A DNA stretch of 47,823 nucleotides. Source: an uncultured Clostridia bacterium (GTDB lineage Bacteria; Bacillota; Clostridia; Oscillospirales; QAMX01). Shown piece by piece: positions 1-8,544 of this stretch; position 1 is the first letter of the stretch, and every line of letters starts with the position of its first letter. Made by a program: the position numbers and the translations under genes. The stretch spans positions 1-47,823 of the forward strand of contig CALWBW010000016.1 of the NCBI GenBank assembly GCA_944376195.1. The letters run 5' to 3'. Under the pieces are notes generated by a model that saw only the letters and a list, made by a program, of their open reading frames with translations, had not been told where the DNA came from and ran no database searches.

Positions 1-993
1 AGCCTCGCGCAGGGGGGTGAACCACTGACCGTTATAGGTCAGGTCCGCCATCTTTGGCGCAATTTGCGCCTGCATGAAATGGAACGTTTCCTTATCCAAC
101 GTGATGGTTTCCAAAACGTTGTGCGCTTTATAGAGAATGGTTCCGGCCGGCGTCTCATAAACGCCGCGGCTCTTCATACCGACAAGACGGTTTTCCACAA
201 TGTCAAGCAAACCGATTCCATTGGCACCACCAATTTCATTCAGTTTCGTAACCAGTGAAACAGCGTCCATCTCTACGCCGTCAATAGCAGTCGGAATTCC
301 CTTTTCAAAGTGGATGGTGACATAAGTAGGCGTATCAGGAGCCTGTTCAGGCGAGACACCCAGTTCAAGGAATCCCGGTTTGTTGTACTGCGGTTCGTTT
401 GCTGGAGATTCCAGATCCATGCCCTCGTGAGAAAGATGCCAGAGGTTTTTATCTTTGGAATAATTGGTTTCGCGGTTGATTTTCAGAGGAATCTGATGCG
501 CTTCTGCATAGTCGATTTCCTCATCACGCGATTTGATATCCCATTCACGCCATGGCGCAATGATGGCCATGTCCGGAGCAAACGCCTTGATGGTCAATTC
601 AAACCGTACCTGGTCGTTTCCTTTTCCGGTACAACCATGGCAAATGGCATCGGCGCCTTCCGCTTTTGCAATTTCAACCAAACGTTTTGCAATACAGGGA
701 CGGGCATGCGATGTGCCGAGAAGATAATCTTCATATTTGGCGTCTGCTTTCAGACAGGGCCAAATGTAATTCTCAATATAATCCTGCTTCAAATCTTCAA
801 TATAAAGTTTGGACGCACCTGTTTTCAGCGCTTTTTCTTCCAGACCGTCAAGCTCCGTACCCTGGCCCACGTCACCGGAAACGGCGATGACTTCGCAGTT
901 GTTGTAATTTTCCTTCAGCCAAGGAATAATGATAGAAGTATCCAGTCCGCCGGAATAGGCAAGTACCACTTTCTTAATTTGATCCTTCTGCAT
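1..993 (-). CDS. argG: Argininosuccinate synthase (3' end outside window)
   Basis: Condenses citrulline and aspartate, using ATP, to argininosuccinate in arginine biosynthesis; cytoplasmic. The minus strand is open from an ATG at 991-993 to the window edge, giving 331 codons of a protein usually near 400 residues, so the C-terminus lies outside. The N-terminus reads [14 protein letters not shown], the ATP-pyrophosphatase P-loop of this family; further in, [15 protein letters not shown] and the [11 protein letters not shown] stretch are typical of ArgG. A GGAGG lies 7 bases before the ATG. A good promoter sits about 45 bases upstream and I see no T-box or long leader. Whether argH follows cannot be seen. 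Confidence 0.96.
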   Translation of the reverse strand, partial: MQKDQIKKVVLAYSGGLDTSIIIPWLKENYNNCEVIAVSGDVGQGTELDGLEEKALKTGASKLYIEDLKQDYIENYIWPCLKADAKYEDYLLGTSHARPCIAKRLVEIAKAEGADAICHGCTGKGNDQVRFELTIKAFAPDMAIIAPWREWDIKSRDEEIDYAEAHQIPLKINRETNYSKDKNLWHLSHEGMDLESPANEPQYNKPGFLELGVSPEQAPDTPTYVTIHFEKGIPTAIDGVEMDAVSLVTKLNEIGGANGIGLLDIVENRLVGMKSRGVYETPAGTILYKAHNVLETITLDKETFHFMQAQIAPKMADLTYNGQWFTPLREA

Positions 994-1037
994 ATCAAAA
1001 CCTCCAAGCAAAGTTTATTTATTCATCTGTGAGAATA

Positions 1038-1066
1038 ATTCTACATCTATCATACGGGAATGTCAA
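1038..1066 (-). promoter_or_regulatory. Promoter of argG
   Basis: On the minus strand, TTGACA (1066-1061), a 17-base spacer and TAGAAT (1043-1038). The predicted leader to the argG ATG is only about 35-40 bases. Confidence 0.65.
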
Positions 1067-1221
1067 GGGCTGTCGGATATAAAAATTGGTTTTGTACAAA
1101 TCAACAATCAATTTTCTTTATTGGGAGGAATTACTGGACAAATACGTAAGATGATGTACAAAATCAAGAAGAGTGATGACAATTAACGTTGTTTCGGAAA
1201 ACGCTGAAGAATAAAAATCAC

Positions 1222-1250
1222 TTGCAAAACCGGAAAAACCATGGTAGTAT
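1222..1250 (+). promoter_or_regulatory. Promoter of the nucleoside phosphorylase gene
   Basis: TTGCAA (1222-1227), 17-base spacer, TAGTAT (1245-1250). It lies about 100 bases upstream of the chosen ATG, which argues against the upstream in-frame start at 1189. Confidence 0.6.
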
Positions 1251-1353
1251 AAACATACAACATTTCGTATGGTTTTGTATTTATAAAGGCTGTCTTGCCG
1301 GGCAAAATTTCTGGAATTATAAAAAGCATCAGACGGAAGAAAGGAGCGCTTTA

Positions 1354-2163
1354 ATGAACTATCAAGATTTGATCAACAGTATACAGCGTTACGGTGCCAC
1401 CAAACGGGATATTTGCCTGCACTGGTTGGGGGTAGAACCGGAAAAAATTCAAAAATTCACTGTGGTTGCGCCGTGGTGGGAGCCGGATACTTTGCCGGCG
1501 TTGGGAAAAGCGGCGTTTCTGTCAAATTCTATGTCTGATGCTGTCAAGGTTTGGAACATCACAAACCCCGGAAGTGCGGATCTTACTTATATCAAAACGG
1601 GGATTGGTGCGCCTTCTATGATGGATGTTGTACTTGCCTTGGGTGTAACAGAATGCGAAAAAGTACTTTTCCTTGGATCGGCGGGTGCATTGGATGAAAA
1701 ACTTGCTATCGGCGATCTTGTCATACCGGAATGCAGCATTTGCGGCGACGGCGCGAGCCGGTATTTGTGTGATACGCTGGATAATGATGTTTTTGGTACA
1801 AGCGTACAGCCTGACGCGCAACTTTATAATATCGTTTGCCGTGCCGCAGGCGAAATCTGTGAGAAATATGCAATATCCTGTCACACGGGACGGGCATTCA
1901 GCATCGATACAATTTTTGCGCAGTATGTGCATTTGGATACAGTTTTAAAGAGCGGCTGTAATGTGGTTGAAATGGAAAGTGCAGCGGCCCTTCGCGCAGC
2001 ACAATTGGCAGGCCTTCAAATGGCGGCGATTTTTATCATTTCCGATAATACGCTGGTGCATAAATCTTTAGTTTGCGGCAGAACAGAGGAAGATCGCATC
2101 AGGCGCAAATTTGTCCGCCGTGAAGTGCTTCCGCAAATTTTGAAAAAGACCTTTTCTATGTAA
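1354..2163 (+). CDS. Nucleoside phosphorylase, PNP/UDP superfamily
   Basis: Likely cleaves a purine nucleoside or uridine with phosphate to the base and (deoxy)ribose-1-phosphate; cytoplasmic salvage enzyme. The 269-residue protein shows the superfamily landmarks in order: GIGAP near residues 83-87 (phosphate/ribose region), GSAGAL near 108-113, VEMESAA near 205-211 (nucleoside-binding Met-Glu) and SDN near 230-232. The start is set at 1354 because AGGAG lies 7 bases before it; the frame is open upstream to 1189 but that stretch contains the promoter. Substrate (purine or uridine) cannot be decided by eye. Monocistronic, with its own promoter and terminator. Confidence 0.85.
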   Translation: MNYQDLINSIQRYGATKRDICLHWLGVEPEKIQKFTVVAPWWEPDTLPALGKAAFLSNSMSDAVKVWNITNPGSADLTYIKTGIGAPSMMDVVLALGVTECEKVLFLGSAGALDEKLAIGDLVIPECSICGDGASRYLCDTLDNDVFGTSVQPDAQLYNIVCRAAGEICEKYAISCHTGRAFSIDTIFAQYVHLDTVLKSGCNVVEMESAAALRAAQLAGLQMAAIFIISDNTLVHKSLVCGRTEEDRIRRKFVRREVLPQILKKTFSM

Positions 2164-2197
2164 AAAATGCCTCGGACCGAACGATCCGGGGCATTTT
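2164..2197 (+). terminator. Intrinsic terminator, possibly bidirectional
   Basis: Stem 2164-2176 with 2185-2197, flanked by an A-run on the left and TTTT on the right, between the convergent phosphorylase and DUF554 genes. Confidence 0.75.
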
Positions 2198-2199
2198 GA

Positions 2200-2880
2200 T
2201 TAAAAAAAGAGACAAAGTATAATGGGAATGAACAGTGCAGGAAGATAGTTTGCAACTTTGATTTTGGTAAGCCCAAGCATGTTGAATCCTAAAGCGATGA
2301 TGAGCAGGGAACCCGTACAGGTCATTTCAGCAATAACGCTTTCCGAAAGAAGCGGCGCAACCCATTGGGCCAGAAGAACAATCGCGCCCTGATAGACGAA
2401 TACAGCAACAGCGGAGAACAAAACGCCATAGCCAAGAGAAGAAGCAAAAATAATGCTGGAAATACCGTCCAATAAAGATTTGGTATAAATCATCTCATGA
2501 TCGCCAGTTAAACCGCTTTGCAAAGACCCAACGATTGTCATGGCTCCCACGCAAAATAGGAGGCTGGATGTGACAAATGCGCGCGCGACGGTTTGTTCGC
2601 TGCCAGCTTTCGAAAATCGGGATTCCAGAAGCTGTCCAAGATGATTTAATCGCCGGTCAATGTCGATTGCTTCTCCAATCACCGTCCCTATGGCGATGGA
2701 CAGGATGGCAATCAGGGTATTTTGTCCCTCCAAAGCACCGGAAATGCCGATGAATAAGACGCAGAGCCCCAATCCTTTCATGATGCTATCCTGAAGGCGT
2801 TCAGGCAGTCCTTTTTTTAAAAGCAATCCCAAAAATGCTCCGATTATGACTGCAATCGTGTTGACAATGGTGCCCAACAT
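2200..2880 (-). CDS. DUF554 family membrane protein
   Basis: Integral membrane protein of 226 residues, of the DUF554 (YdfK/YqgA-like) family, function unknown. It opens with MLGTIVNTIAVIIGAFLG and has further hydrophobic helices alternating with Gly-rich loops, as usual for the family. The start is placed at 2880 because GGGAGG lies 8 bases before it; an in-frame ATG at 2934 falls inside the upstream terminator. No separate promoter is evident in the 70 bases from the upstream gene, so it may rely on read-through from the glycosidase gene. Confidence 0.85.
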   Translation of the reverse strand: MLGTIVNTIAVIIGAFLGLLLKKGLPERLQDSIMKGLGLCVLFIGISGALEGQNTLIAILSIAIGTVIGEAIDIDRRLNHLGQLLESRFSKAGSEQTVARAFVTSSLLFCVGAMTIVGSLQSGLTGDHEMIYTKSLLDGISSIIFASSLGYGVLFSAVAVFVYQGAIVLLAQWVAPLLSESVIAEMTCTGSLLIIALGFNMLGLTKIKVANYLPALFIPIILCLFF

Positions 2881-2915
2881 AACAGGACCTCCCAAGAGAA
2901 TAGGGTAGAAGCGAG

Positions 2916-2950
2916 AAGAAAAATTCCCTGTCAAAACCGACAGGGAATTT
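2916..2950 (-). terminator. Intrinsic terminator of the phosphodiester glycosidase gene
   Basis: Perfect 12-bp stem (2921-2932 with 2939-2950), 6-base loop, pyrimidine-rich tail on the minus strand, three bases after the stop codon. Confidence 0.75.
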
Positions 2951-2952
2951 CA

Positions 2953-4548
2953 TTAATCCAGATCATCGGGACGTTCCAAACCGTCTGTTGCCTTTCGATT
3001 GGCATAGACAACGAAGGCATCCGGCAGATAACGGCCGTTTTCCTTGTCGCCTCCGCTGGGTTTTGTGATTTTTCGTCCGTTAAAATACATAATAGAGGAA
3101 GAACCGCCGTCTAAATTTAAAGCTTGCACGGCGCCATATTTTAAGAAAATTTCCGCCAATTCTCCAACCGTTGTTCCCACGGAATATCCCGGCTGACGTC
3201 CATCAATGACGATCATAATAATCGATCCGTCTTCCGTTTGGCCGATTGCCGTTCTCGGTTGCGTCCCCCAGCCCGCAGAACCGGAGATTACCTGTTCGCC
3301 ATTTACGACGAGGGCGGGTTTAAACTCAACGCCGTCGCGGATATTATTGGTCGGACTCCAGGAACCGACGTGCAGTCGATTATCGTAGTCCAGATAAACA
3401 GCTTTATAGGTACCGCCATCGGTATCTGCCAGCTTTTCACCGCCTGAAACCAGAAGGCCATACACAATGCCGCCGTTGCCAACACCGTCATCATCTTCAA
3501 AACCGGAGGCATTAATTGCAAGAATTGCATCATTGTCCTCTGCAATACCGGCAATTTTCTGACCGACAATCCCCAACCGATCGGCAACCGCAACGCCGAC
3601 GCGCGAGGGATCTTTTACAATGGCAATGACGCCGCAATACTGCTCCAGACCACTGCCGCCGGTAAGCCGTGCAATGGTAATCCCATGTACCGTATCAAGA
3701 GCCAGCACCTGATCACCGTGAACGGTTTTAATAGAAGTTCCTTCGTCGTCCAAGCCCGCTTCGTCAATGAACAGATTACCGTTCTCGTCATACATCTCAT
3801 CTTCATGTTCTTCTGCATAAGCGGCAAAAGAATCCATATCAATTTCCGTATAAGTCAGACAAAAATCGCTCCAGGGATCCTCCCAGAAAGGTATTTCATC
3901 TTCTTCCTCGGCCGCTCCGTCCTCATTTTCATTGGGCTTTGTGACGGAAGGAAGCACCAGTGTGGAAATTGGTTCTGAATCGCTCCAATCGCTTTCCAAA
4001 TCTGCTTGCAATTGATCAGTTGCATCAATTGCGGCACGAACTTCATCCACTACGGATTTCGGAATGAATGCGGTTGCCAGCCACTGGTGGGTACGAGTCA
4101 TAAGAGCGGTTTCAATGTAGATGGTACGCCATTTTGCTATAAAGGGAATATTGGAAAAAACACAAAGACAATAAAGACCCGCTAACGCAGCCAAAACAAC
4201 GGAGACGGTAATCAATCGACGTTTTCTCTTGCGCTGTTTTTTTTGTTTTCCTGTTTTTTCTACGTCATAATAGGAAAATTCCTGCTTTTGGCTGTTAATT
4301 GCTTCATCGTCCACATAAGAGGAGGATGAGAAATCGGATGTTTGAAATGATTGTGGTTCAGGGCGATAACCAGAAATCGCGTCAGAACCATCAGCTTTAA
4401 CGATGCGTGGTTCCTCTTCTTCCCACACTGCTTCCGACTTATTTAAAGAACGGTTTTCCTTATAATACGGCGCGGCACTCCCATTTCGGGCAACGCGTGA
4501 AGCTTTTGCATTGTTGACGCGATTACCCGAACCGCTGAAAAGTTTCAT
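2953..4548 (-). CDS. Membrane-anchored phosphodiester glycosidase (NAGPA-like)
   Basis: 531 residues. Residues 1-110 are a hydrophilic cytoplasmic tail ending in a Lys/Arg cluster, 112-132 form one membrane helix, then a coiled/acidic spacer (about 140-270) and a C-terminal domain of the phosphodiester glycosidase family (the N-acetylglucosamine-1-phosphodiester alpha-N-acetylglucosaminidase fold, DUF2233). The family signature NLDGGSSS is present near residue 480, with AINASGF earlier. In Firmicutes such proteins are thought to act on cell-surface glycopolymers or exopolysaccharide; the substrate here is unknown. ATG preceded by GGAGG at 11 bases. It lies downstream of the FHA membrane protein on the same strand with 90 bases between, so the two may be cotranscribed. 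Confidence 0.82.
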   Translation of the reverse strand: MKLFSGSGNRVNNAKASRVARNGSAAPYYKENRSLNKSEAVWEEEEPRIVKADGSDAISGYRPEPQSFQTSDFSSSSYVDDEAINSQKQEFSYYDVEKTGKQKKQRKRKRRLITVSVVLAALAGLYCLCVFSNIPFIAKWRTIYIETALMTRTHQWLATAFIPKSVVDEVRAAIDATDQLQADLESDWSDSEPISTLVLPSVTKPNENEDGAAEEEDEIPFWEDPWSDFCLTYTEIDMDSFAAYAEEHEDEMYDENGNLFIDEAGLDDEGTSIKTVHGDQVLALDTVHGITIARLTGGSGLEQYCGVIAIVKDPSRVGVAVADRLGIVGQKIAGIAEDNDAILAINASGFEDDDGVGNGGIVYGLLVSGGEKLADTDGGTYKAVYLDYDNRLHVGSWSPTNNIRDGVEFKPALVVNGEQVISGSAGWGTQPRTAIGQTEDGSIIMIVIDGRQPGYSVGTTVGELAEIFLKYGAVQALNLDGGSSSIMYFNGRKITKPSGGDKENGRYLPDAFVVYANRKATDGLERPDDLD

Positions 4549-4637
4549 ATCTGTGATATCCTCCGGATGAAATCGTATATACCAATTAGACGGTGAAAAA
4601 GGTGTTGCGGTTCCAGCATACCTGAAAAATCAAGAAA

Positions 4638-6164
4638 TTAATTTGGATTCTGCGGATATTCTATGTGAATTTCCATCATATTATCCGGCAATCCCAAATA
4701 AAAACGATCACCGTTTCGCAGGGAATATAACCTGCCGGGAATAATTCGTGTGCCACTGGGGAAATAGGTCCCGTTTGCAGAAGATAAGTCTTCCAGCAAA
4801 ATGCGGCCGGTTTGCCGGTTAAAGGTCACAGAACAATGGCAGCGACTGACCTCAATGGTGTCGGCAGGGAAGAGAAGGTTACAAGAAGCAGGATCTCGCC
4901 CAATAGAAACCTTATCGTTGACAGAAACCACAGTACCTTTTAATTTTCCGCTTAATACGGAGAGAGAAACGCTCTTAGGCATCAAAGCGGGTTGAGGAGA
5001 ACGTTTTACCGGAATGGCAGGAGCAGATGCTACTGGAGGGATTTTCACCGCATACGAGGACGCTTTCCCTGTAGAGACTGGTTTGGCAGCAGGCTGTTTT
5101 TTAGAAGCAGCCGTCAACCGCTGATTATACTGCGCTTCCATATCCTCCCGTGCACGGCTGGCTTCCTGTTCTAAGTCAGAGACGTCGTCAAGATTCAGTT
5201 TGCTCTTATGCACACGAAGGAGAATTAAAAGCACAATTAAAATTAAAATGGCAGCGCCAAGTATGATAATATAAAGAAGAATGTCAGAAAAGGAAAAATT
5301 ATTGGTTCCTGCGTCATAAACTTCGTAGTTGATGCCAAGTTGATCCAACGCCGCCATGACAGCAGAAGAAGTCAGCGCTGTGGTTCCTTCATATGCGTCT
5401 GTCCAGAGATTGATCCCTACCAGATAGCCGTTTGCATCAAACAGCGCGCCTCCTTGCGCGCCGCGATTCGGCGCCATGGTGTAGTAGGTAAGCGCCTGAT
5501 TCCCATCCTCAATTTCCGCAACATACTGGACGCGTGCTTCCTGTGTGGTAAGGCTCCAATTGGTTACATAAGCGTCCTGTGTCGCAGGAACAATGCCGTC
5601 AATTTCTTCGCCACTCAGGGCAAAGGTATAGACTGCCTCATTTTCCTGTAAAAGATCGGCATAGGCATATGTAAAAATGGAAGCGGAAAAATCATAGGAC
5701 GTGTCGCTGAGCGTCAAGAACAAAAGTTGATCGGAGGCAGTCTGCGCGACTTCAGTTAACTGGACATTTTCGCCGTTATAAACGGCGTAATAGGTGGTCG
5801 AAGTAATGACAGCATAGGTGGGAAGTTCAGATTCTTCTATAAAAATACCACCGTCTTCCAAATACCCCAGGAGTTGATCGCCAAGCTGTGCATAAACCCG
5901 ATCAGGATCTGCGAGCGCGGCATCCGTTACCAGATAGGGAATCCCGTCTTCTGTTTCCCCGGCAGCAACACACATGGCACTGGTCCAAACCGTGTAGGTA
6001 TTGTCGTCAATGGAATCCATGGTAATCGTATGCACAACATTTAATTGAAAAACACCCCCCGCCAATTCTGTTTTGTCGAAAACAGCATGACCGGATCCGG
6101 TTGCCATGGAAATGGAAAACAGGATGGCAAGAAATAAAATCAGACCTTTTCCGCTTTTATTCAT
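4638..6164 (-). CDS. Membrane pseudo-protease with cytoplasmic FHA domain
   Basis: 508 residues with a signal peptide (1-25), an extracellular trypsin/HtrA-like region (about 35-280), one membrane helix (295-316), a polar Ala/Pro linker and a C-terminal FHA domain (about 400-503). The FHA domain keeps its phosphothreonine-binding landmarks: SIGRD (420-424), SRCH (440-443), NGTY (464-467). In the ectodomain the usual GNSGGP motif reads GAQGGA (235-240), so the catalytic Ser is Gln, and the usual histidine position appears as VTDAAL; it is probably not a working protease. I infer a sensor or scaffold that couples an outside signal to Ser/Thr phosphorylation. The start is set at 6164 by the signal peptide and a GGGGG tract upstream; an ATG at 6239 lies upstream of the promoter. 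Confidence 0.8.
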   Translation of the reverse strand: MNKSGKGLILFLAILFSISMATGSGHAVFDKTELAGGVFQLNVVHTITMDSIDDNTYTVWTSAMCVAAGETEDGIPYLVTDAALADPDRVYAQLGDQLLGYLEDGGIFIEESELPTYAVITSTTYYAVYNGENVQLTEVAQTASDQLLFLTLSDTSYDFSASIFTYAYADLLQENEAVYTFALSGEEIDGIVPATQDAYVTNWSLTTQEARVQYVAEIEDGNQALTYYTMAPNRGAQGGALFDANGYLVGINLWTDAYEGTTALTSSAVMAALDQLGINYEVYDAGTNNFSFSDILLYIIILGAAILILIVLLILLRVHKSKLNLDDVSDLEQEASRAREDMEAQYNQRLTAASKKQPAAKPVSTGKASSYAVKIPPVASAPAIPVKRSPQPALMPKSVSLSVLSGKLKGTVVSVNDKVSIGRDPASCNLLFPADTIEVSRCHCSVTFNRQTGRILLEDLSSANGTYFPSGTRIIPGRLYSLRNGDRFYLGLPDNMMEIHIEYPQNPN

Positions 6165-6203
6165 CGTAATGTGCCCCCATACATACAGGATATCATAAAA
6201 TCT

Positions 6204-6232
6204 ATCATAACAAATTTGACAGCTTATTGCAA
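6204..6232 (-). promoter_or_regulatory. Promoter of the FHA membrane protein gene
   Basis: Minus strand TTGCAA (6232-6227), 17-base spacer, TATGAT (6209-6204); about 35 bases before the ATG at 6164. Confidence 0.6.
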
Positions 6233-6247
6233 CGATCAAACGCAGGT

Positions 6248-7240
6248 TTAATAAAAATTCACATGTCTGTTCTTCCGAATATCTTCCCCGAAAAATCGAA
6301 GTGGTTCAAACCCGCCTTCCAAACGAGAAAGAATCTGTGCCGGATAGCGGCGCCGTAGTTCTTCAAAAGGTTGATTGGTAATACAGACACAGCTTTTCCC
6401 GGCTGTCATACGCGTATTTAAAAGCTGATAAAGCGCCGCGTTAGAAACAGAAGTGGTGACTTCGAGTCCAAGATCATCCAAAAGCAGAAGATCACAGTTT
6501 TCACAACGGGAAAGATCATTTTTTGCGGATTCGTCCTCTCTGTGAAATCGCAAATCTTCATATTTTGCAAGCAACCGCCCTGCGGTTTCATACACGACAA
6601 ATACATCCTGTTCTGCCGCCGAATAAGCAAGGCAAGCCGCAAGAAAGGTTTTTCCCGTTCCCGTTGGTCCGGAAAAAAACAGATTTCCATGTGCACCGCG
6701 ATCCTTTAAAAAGGACTGGCAGACATGCGCAATATAGCGCATATTTTCCTGCGGGGAAATTCGGGAAGATCCTGTTTTTTGCGTGGAAAACAGCGAAAAA
6801 TCCACATCTGAGAAACGTACTGGAGACATTCCTGTTGTATAGCGCAACTCCTGCATTTGTTCTTCCCGATAAAGAGCACGAAGGCAGGCGCACATTCCCT
6901 CCTTTGTATACCCGGTATCTGCACACCGAACACAGAGAGGCTCCCGATCCAGAAAGGTAGGAGGATATCCGTTCTGTTCAAGAATCGAAGCTCGTTCCTG
7001 CTGGAGCGCCTGGTTTTTCATTTGTTGTTCCCGCACTCGCACTGCGGCGTCCTCACCGGCGGAAAGTGCAGAATTAATTGCGCGGATTACTGAACGGCGC
7101 AATTGCAGGTCAATTTCATGCAGGCGCGGAAACCGGGATTCTAAAGTTTGGGCACGTGAATCAAGGTCCCGTTCATGCGCCGCAATGCGTTGGGACAGCG
7201 CGTCGGTTGCACGCGCGAGAATTTTACCGTCAAATCCCAC
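6248..7240 (-). CDS. dnaI: Helicase loader ATPase, DnaI/DnaC-like
   Basis: Cytoplasmic AAA+ ATPase expected to load the replicative helicase at origins or restart sites. 330 residues: a helical N-terminal region (1-95), a Cys cluster C103, C106, C117, C119 that looks like a zinc site, Walker A GPTGTGKT (191-198), Walker B LLLLDDLG (241-248), a sensor-like TNQP and an Arg-rich C-terminus. The zinc cluster between the N-terminal helicase-binding part and the ATPase matches DnaI rather than IstB. The start codon lies three bases after the stop of the DnaD-like gene, so both form one operon, and their products are expected to act together as in other Firmicutes. Confidence 0.88.
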   Translation of the reverse strand: MGFDGKILARATDALSQRIAAHERDLDSRAQTLESRFPRLHEIDLQLRRSVIRAINSALSAGEDAAVRVREQQMKNQALQQERASILEQNGYPPTFLDREPLCVRCADTGYTKEGMCACLRALYREEQMQELRYTTGMSPVRFSDVDFSLFSTQKTGSSRISPQENMRYIAHVCQSFLKDRGAHGNLFFSGPTGTGKTFLAACLAYSAAEQDVFVVYETAGRLLAKYEDLRFHREDESAKNDLSRCENCDLLLLDDLGLEVTTSVSNAALYQLLNTRMTAGKSCVCITNQPFEELRRRYPAQILSRLEGGFEPLRFFGEDIRKNRHVNFY

Positions 7241-7243
7241 GAT

Positions 7244-8269
7244 TTATTTCCCTTCTTCTTTTGTTTGTTGAAAATAACGCAGAACGCGCTCGTCATACTC
7301 GTGGTCGGAACTGTCCTGTCCGGTATGCGTGGGAGAAGAGGCTGCGTTTTTATAAGTTCGCTCGCCTTCTTCCACATCTGCCGGTGTTTGATATCCTTTT
7401 CTTGACCAGGCAAGCAAAATACTACGCATATAAGGCCAGATTAACGCTCCTTTTTTTGTCACAGTGAGATCATAGGCAAGTGCGATCAAGTCCAGCGAGG
7501 GGTCCAATTCCACAAAAAGATCCACATAACGGCGTTCCGTAGGGCTGGGCGCACGCCCTGTGATACCCAGCATCCGAAAAACGCGATTTGCGGCACTGCG
7601 CTTCTTTTCCCATTCCTTGATGCACCGTTCTGCTTCCGCAACTGTGGTAATACCGTGTTCGTGCCACCGGACCGCTTCGGCTTTAATATCTCGAAAGCTG
7701 ACCGATAGAGGATGTTCCGGCGTACTCTTTCGCTCAGTTTCCTGGACGACATGGTTCAGTAAAAGCGCAATTACATTTGCAGGAAGACGCAGATAATCAT
7801 AAATCATCATTAAAGCACTGACTTCGTATTGCAGCAACGGATGCCCTACGGCCTTCTCCGCTTGCGTATATATGAAGGCAAAATCTCGATTTTTCATAGC
7901 GCCGGCCAGTTCCGCCCGTGTATAACTGGGCATACTGTTGACACGCGCCGTATTGACCATAGACGGAGCTGGGGACTCCGTCTGCTTTCCGGCCTCATCT
8001 TGTCCGGACGTACTTGAAACATCTGCCTTTGTTTCACCTTTAATAACTTCCATGGCAGACAAGAAACGGGAACGGCTCATGCCAAGCGTTCGCATGGCGG
8101 CTTCTTGTTCAAACTGTTCCCCTTCCTGCATCATATAAAAAAGGATTAGTGCCGCGTCCGGGTCCTTTGCCTCCAAAATTCTTGACACGATATTCGCGGA
8201 TACCGTGTAGCATTTTTCACTTTTAAAATCAAAGGCAAATGCCCCCACAGCGTATCCCTCCATTTCCAT
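7244..8269 (-). CDS. DnaD-domain replication initiation protein
   Basis: 341 residues from the chosen start. The N-terminal 90 residues resemble a winged-helix region, followed by a Ser/Thr-rich linker and two successive DnaD-type helical domains (about 127-212 with WHEHGITTV, and 240-307 ending YMRSILLAW). Such proteins remodel origin DNA and recruit the helicase loader, here encoded immediately downstream. The start at 8269 has AAGGA 7-8 bases upstream; a second ATG at 8263 is possible. An in-frame ATG at 8353 lies upstream of the promoter and is rejected. The very short predicted leader (under 10 bases) is unusual but fits the promoter position. Confidence 0.85.
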   Translation of the reverse strand: MEMEGYAVGAFAFDFKSEKCYTVSANIVSRILEAKDPDAALILFYMMQEGEQFEQEAAMRTLGMSRSRFLSAMEVIKGETKADVSSTSGQDEAGKQTESPAPSMVNTARVNSMPSYTRAELAGAMKNRDFAFIYTQAEKAVGHPLLQYEVSALMMIYDYLRLPANVIALLLNHVVQETERKSTPEHPLSVSFRDIKAEAVRWHEHGITTVAEAERCIKEWEKKRSAANRVFRMLGITGRAPSPTERRYVDLFVELDPSLDLIALAYDLTVTKKGALIWPYMRSILLAWSRKGYQTPADVEEGERTYKNAASSPTHTGQDSSDHEYDERVLRYFQQTKEEGK

Positions 8270-8282
8270 CGCATTCCTTATT

Positions 8283-8311
8283 ATTATAGCATGGTGTGTC
8301 GAACGGTGTAA
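8283..8311 (-). promoter_or_regulatory. Promoter of the dnaD-dnaI operon
   Basis: Minus strand TTACAC (8311-8306), 17-base spacer, TATAAT (8288-8283). The perfect -10 box is only 13 bases from the start codon. Confidence 0.6.
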
Positions 8312-8343
8312 ACTCTTTTTCGGGAAAAAAGTATGAGAGAGCA

Positions 8344-8360
8344 AAAAAATCACGTGTTTT
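8344..8360. repeat. 17-base element, copy 1 (identical to 15605-15621)
   Basis: AAAAAATCACGTGTTTT, a CACGTG core with A-rich left and T-rich right flanks. It lies in the AT-rich divergent region between dnaD and the HlyD gene, about 33 bases upstream of the dnaD -35 box. An exact second copy occurs 7.3 kb away. Confidence 0.6.
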
Positions 8361-8481
8361 TTGCAAAATTTATGTTATTTTTGGAAATACTACTGAAAAA
8401 AATGAAAAAAATAATTAGTGATATTGTAGTAAAAAGACGGGATCATATTTGTTAAATTTTATTACAAACGCCTGTATTCCC

Positions 8482-8510
8482 TTGAAAGACTTTCCTATGT
8501 ATGTTATAAT
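8482..8510 (+). promoter_or_regulatory. Promoter of the HlyD/ABC exporter operon
   Basis: TTGAAA (8482-8487), 17-base spacer, TATAAT (8505-8510), about 35 bases before the chosen ATG. Confidence 0.7.
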
Positions 8511-8544
8511 TCCAACAAAATGTTGCAAAAAAGGAAGGGTCAGA

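Noticed and set aside
310..1032. 240-codon plus-strand ORF
   Set aside because: Antisense to argG, which matches its family over the whole length.
1000..1190. T-box or ARG-type leader before argG
   Set aside because: No T-box sequence, and the leader is about 35-40 bases.
4638..6164. Active HtrA-type protease
   Set aside because: The Ser and His motifs are not recognisable as catalytic.
6523..6960. 145-codon plus-strand ORF
   Set aside because: Antisense to the helicase loader gene.
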